From NCBI RefSeq assembly GCF_029433295.1, contig NZ_JAQTHV010000002.1, positions 372,001 to 436,000 of the forward strand: DNA of 64,000 nucleotides, read 5' to 3'. Made by a program: the position numbers and the translations under genes. How positions within the stretch are numbered: position 1 is the first letter of the stretch; the number at the start of each line of letters is the position of its first letter. Origin of the DNA: Bifidobacterium sp. ESL0784 (lineage in GTDB: Bacteria > Actinomycetota > Actinomycetes > Actinomycetales > Bifidobacteriaceae). This document shows positions 63,008 through 64,000 of this stretch, piece by piece. Below the pieces are notes generated by a model, which saw only the letters and a program-made list of their open reading frames with translations, did no database searches and was not told where the DNA came from.

Positions 63008-64000
63008 ATGAATTTCTCAAAAAAGGCAACAGTCACGGTATTGAGCGTTGCCCTTATCGCCACCGGCTTGGCCGGCTGCGGCGGGAAATCCAAAACTGAT
63101 TCGAGCAAAGGCCACGTTTACTTCCTGAACGGCAAAACCGAAGTCGCCGACCAGTTCAAGGCTCTTGCCAAGAAGTACACCGAAAAAACAGGTGTCGAAG
63201 TACAAATCAGCACGTCTTCCGCAGAGGAAATGGACGAGACGATGGCTTCCGAGCTGGCAAAATCGGAACCGCCGACCATGTTCAGCATCAGCGGCTACGA
63301 CGATTTCACCAAATACAAGAGCCACATGGCGCCTTTGCAAGACACCGAAGTCTTCTCACTGCTCAATGACGCCGGAAAGACCAACGCCTATCGCGACGGC
63401 AAAAACGCCTACACGCTGCCGTATGCAGCCGAATGGTACGGCATCATCTACAACAAGAAAATCATCAAGGACTATTGCTCGAAGCCTTATGCCGTGATCA
63501 AGAGCGATGCCGATATCAAGAATTGGGACGTCTTCACGAAGGTCGTGAAAGATATCCAGTCCCATAAGGGCGATTTGGGCATCAAGGGAGCGTTCGCGAC
63601 CCCGGGCCTGGACGCTTCAGCGCAATACCGCTTCACCGCACATCTTTCGAGAATCCCGCTGTTCTTCGAGTACAAGGACTCGAACACCACGTTCAAGCCG
63701 GAACTCAAGGGCACCTATCTCGACAACTACAAGAACATGATCGACCTGCAGGTGCAGAACAGCCCGACACCGGCAACGATGCTGAGCTCCAAGACGTCCG
63801 ATGACATCGCCGGCGAATTCGCGCTCGGCGAGGTAGCCTTCTACACCAACGGTGTCTGGTCCTACACCAACATCCGCAAGAACAAGGTGGCAGACAGCGA
63901 TATCGGTATGCTGCCCTCCTACTTCACCGGCATCAAGGGCGAAGAAGCATACGCACCGCCATCCATCTATGATGCGGCTTGGGCCGTCAACAAGAACATC
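63008..64000 (+). CDS. ABC sugar solute-binding lipoprotein 4 (3' end cut)
   Basis: Partial gene, 331 codons to the window edge. The ATG at 63008 follows AAGGAGGAAATCATT. Lipobox LAGC, Cys at about residue 19. It is the same family as the three upstream binding proteins: shared pattern GHVYFLNGKTEVADQFKALAKKYTEKTGV, GIIYNKKIIK, GIKGAF and ALGEVAFYTNGVWSY. It is closest to protein 3. The permease genes that could serve all four may lie just past the right edge, which cannot be checked here. Confidence 0.9.
   Translation, partial: MNFSKKATVTVLSVALIATGLAGCGGKSKTDSSKGHVYFLNGKTEVADQFKALAKKYTEKTGVEVQISTSSAEEMDETMASELAKSEPPTMFSISGYDDFTKYKSHMAPLQDTEVFSLLNDAGKTNAYRDGKNAYTLPYAAEWYGIIYNKKIIKDYCSKPYAVIKSDADIKNWDVFTKVVKDIQSHKGDLGIKGAFATPGLDASAQYRFTAHLSRIPLFFEYKDSNTTFKPELKGTYLDNYKNMIDLQVQNSPTPATMLSSKTSDDIAGEFALGEVAFYTNGVWSYTNIRKNKVADSDIGMLPSYFTGIKGEEAYAPPSIYDAAWAVNKNI

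Overview
The window looks like a chromosome segment of a Bifidobacterium or a very close actinobacterium. The reasons are moderately high-GC coding DNA, the actinobacterial zwf-opcA pair, a PII protein with Tyr at position 51 directly after amtB, a sucrose locus of LacI regulator plus sugar/H+ symporter plus GH32 enzyme, many LacI-type regulators with sugar-binding lipoproteins, a GH13 alpha-glucosidase, and a sortase-assembled pilus locus. Species cannot be read from the sequence.

Layout. 1-1098: the 5' part of an Abi_2/HEPN-type gene running off the left edge. 1.4-8.2 kb: a leftward pilus operon (large LPFTG pilin, LPLTG shaft pilin, class C sortase) with an array of small hairpin repeats between the shaft pilin and sortase genes. 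8.7-12.0 kb: amtB-glnK and ftsY, leftward. 12.4-14.4 kb: a TetR regulator and a family 2 glycosyltransferase. 14.5-17.9 kb: tRNA-Lys, two YisL-like membrane proteins, an alcohol dehydrogenase and a secreted HNH nuclease. 18.0-22.6 kb: sucrose regulator, permease and beta-fructofuranosidase. 22.9-25.7 kb: an APC permease and an isoleucine 2-epimerase-like enzyme. 26.2-27.2 kb: nrdF behind two NrdR boxes.

27.5-42.3 kb: an accessory surface-protein region. It holds four rightward internalin-like genes (cysteine-marked cap, leucine-rich repeats, InlB-type B repeats), with a zinc alcohol dehydrogenase after the first. 42.5-47.8 kb: the oxidative pentose phosphate set (zwf, opcA, pgl rightward; gnd leftward). 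48.0-50.2 kb: a tyrosine phosphatase and an esterase. 50.3-64.0 kb: a carbohydrate region with four sugar-type solute-binding lipoproteins, two LacI regulators, a divergent GH32-like enzyme, a YesL-type membrane protein, an alpha-glucosidase and a YheO-type regulator. No ABC permease genes are visible there.

How parts work together: LacI-type operators sit at the sucrose permease promoter, both tandem binding-protein promoters, binding protein 3 and its neighbouring GH32-like gene, the second alcohol dehydrogenase and the alpha-glucosidase. This suggests several small sugar regulons sharing transport parts encoded elsewhere. The most notable observations are: (i) an NrdF with the Q/S/K replacement of three metal-binding glutamates, as in metal-independent class Ie R2 proteins; (ii) the internalin-family array with its cysteine-marked cap; (iii) a family of 41-42 bp hairpin repeats; (iv) the HEPN-type gene at the left edge.
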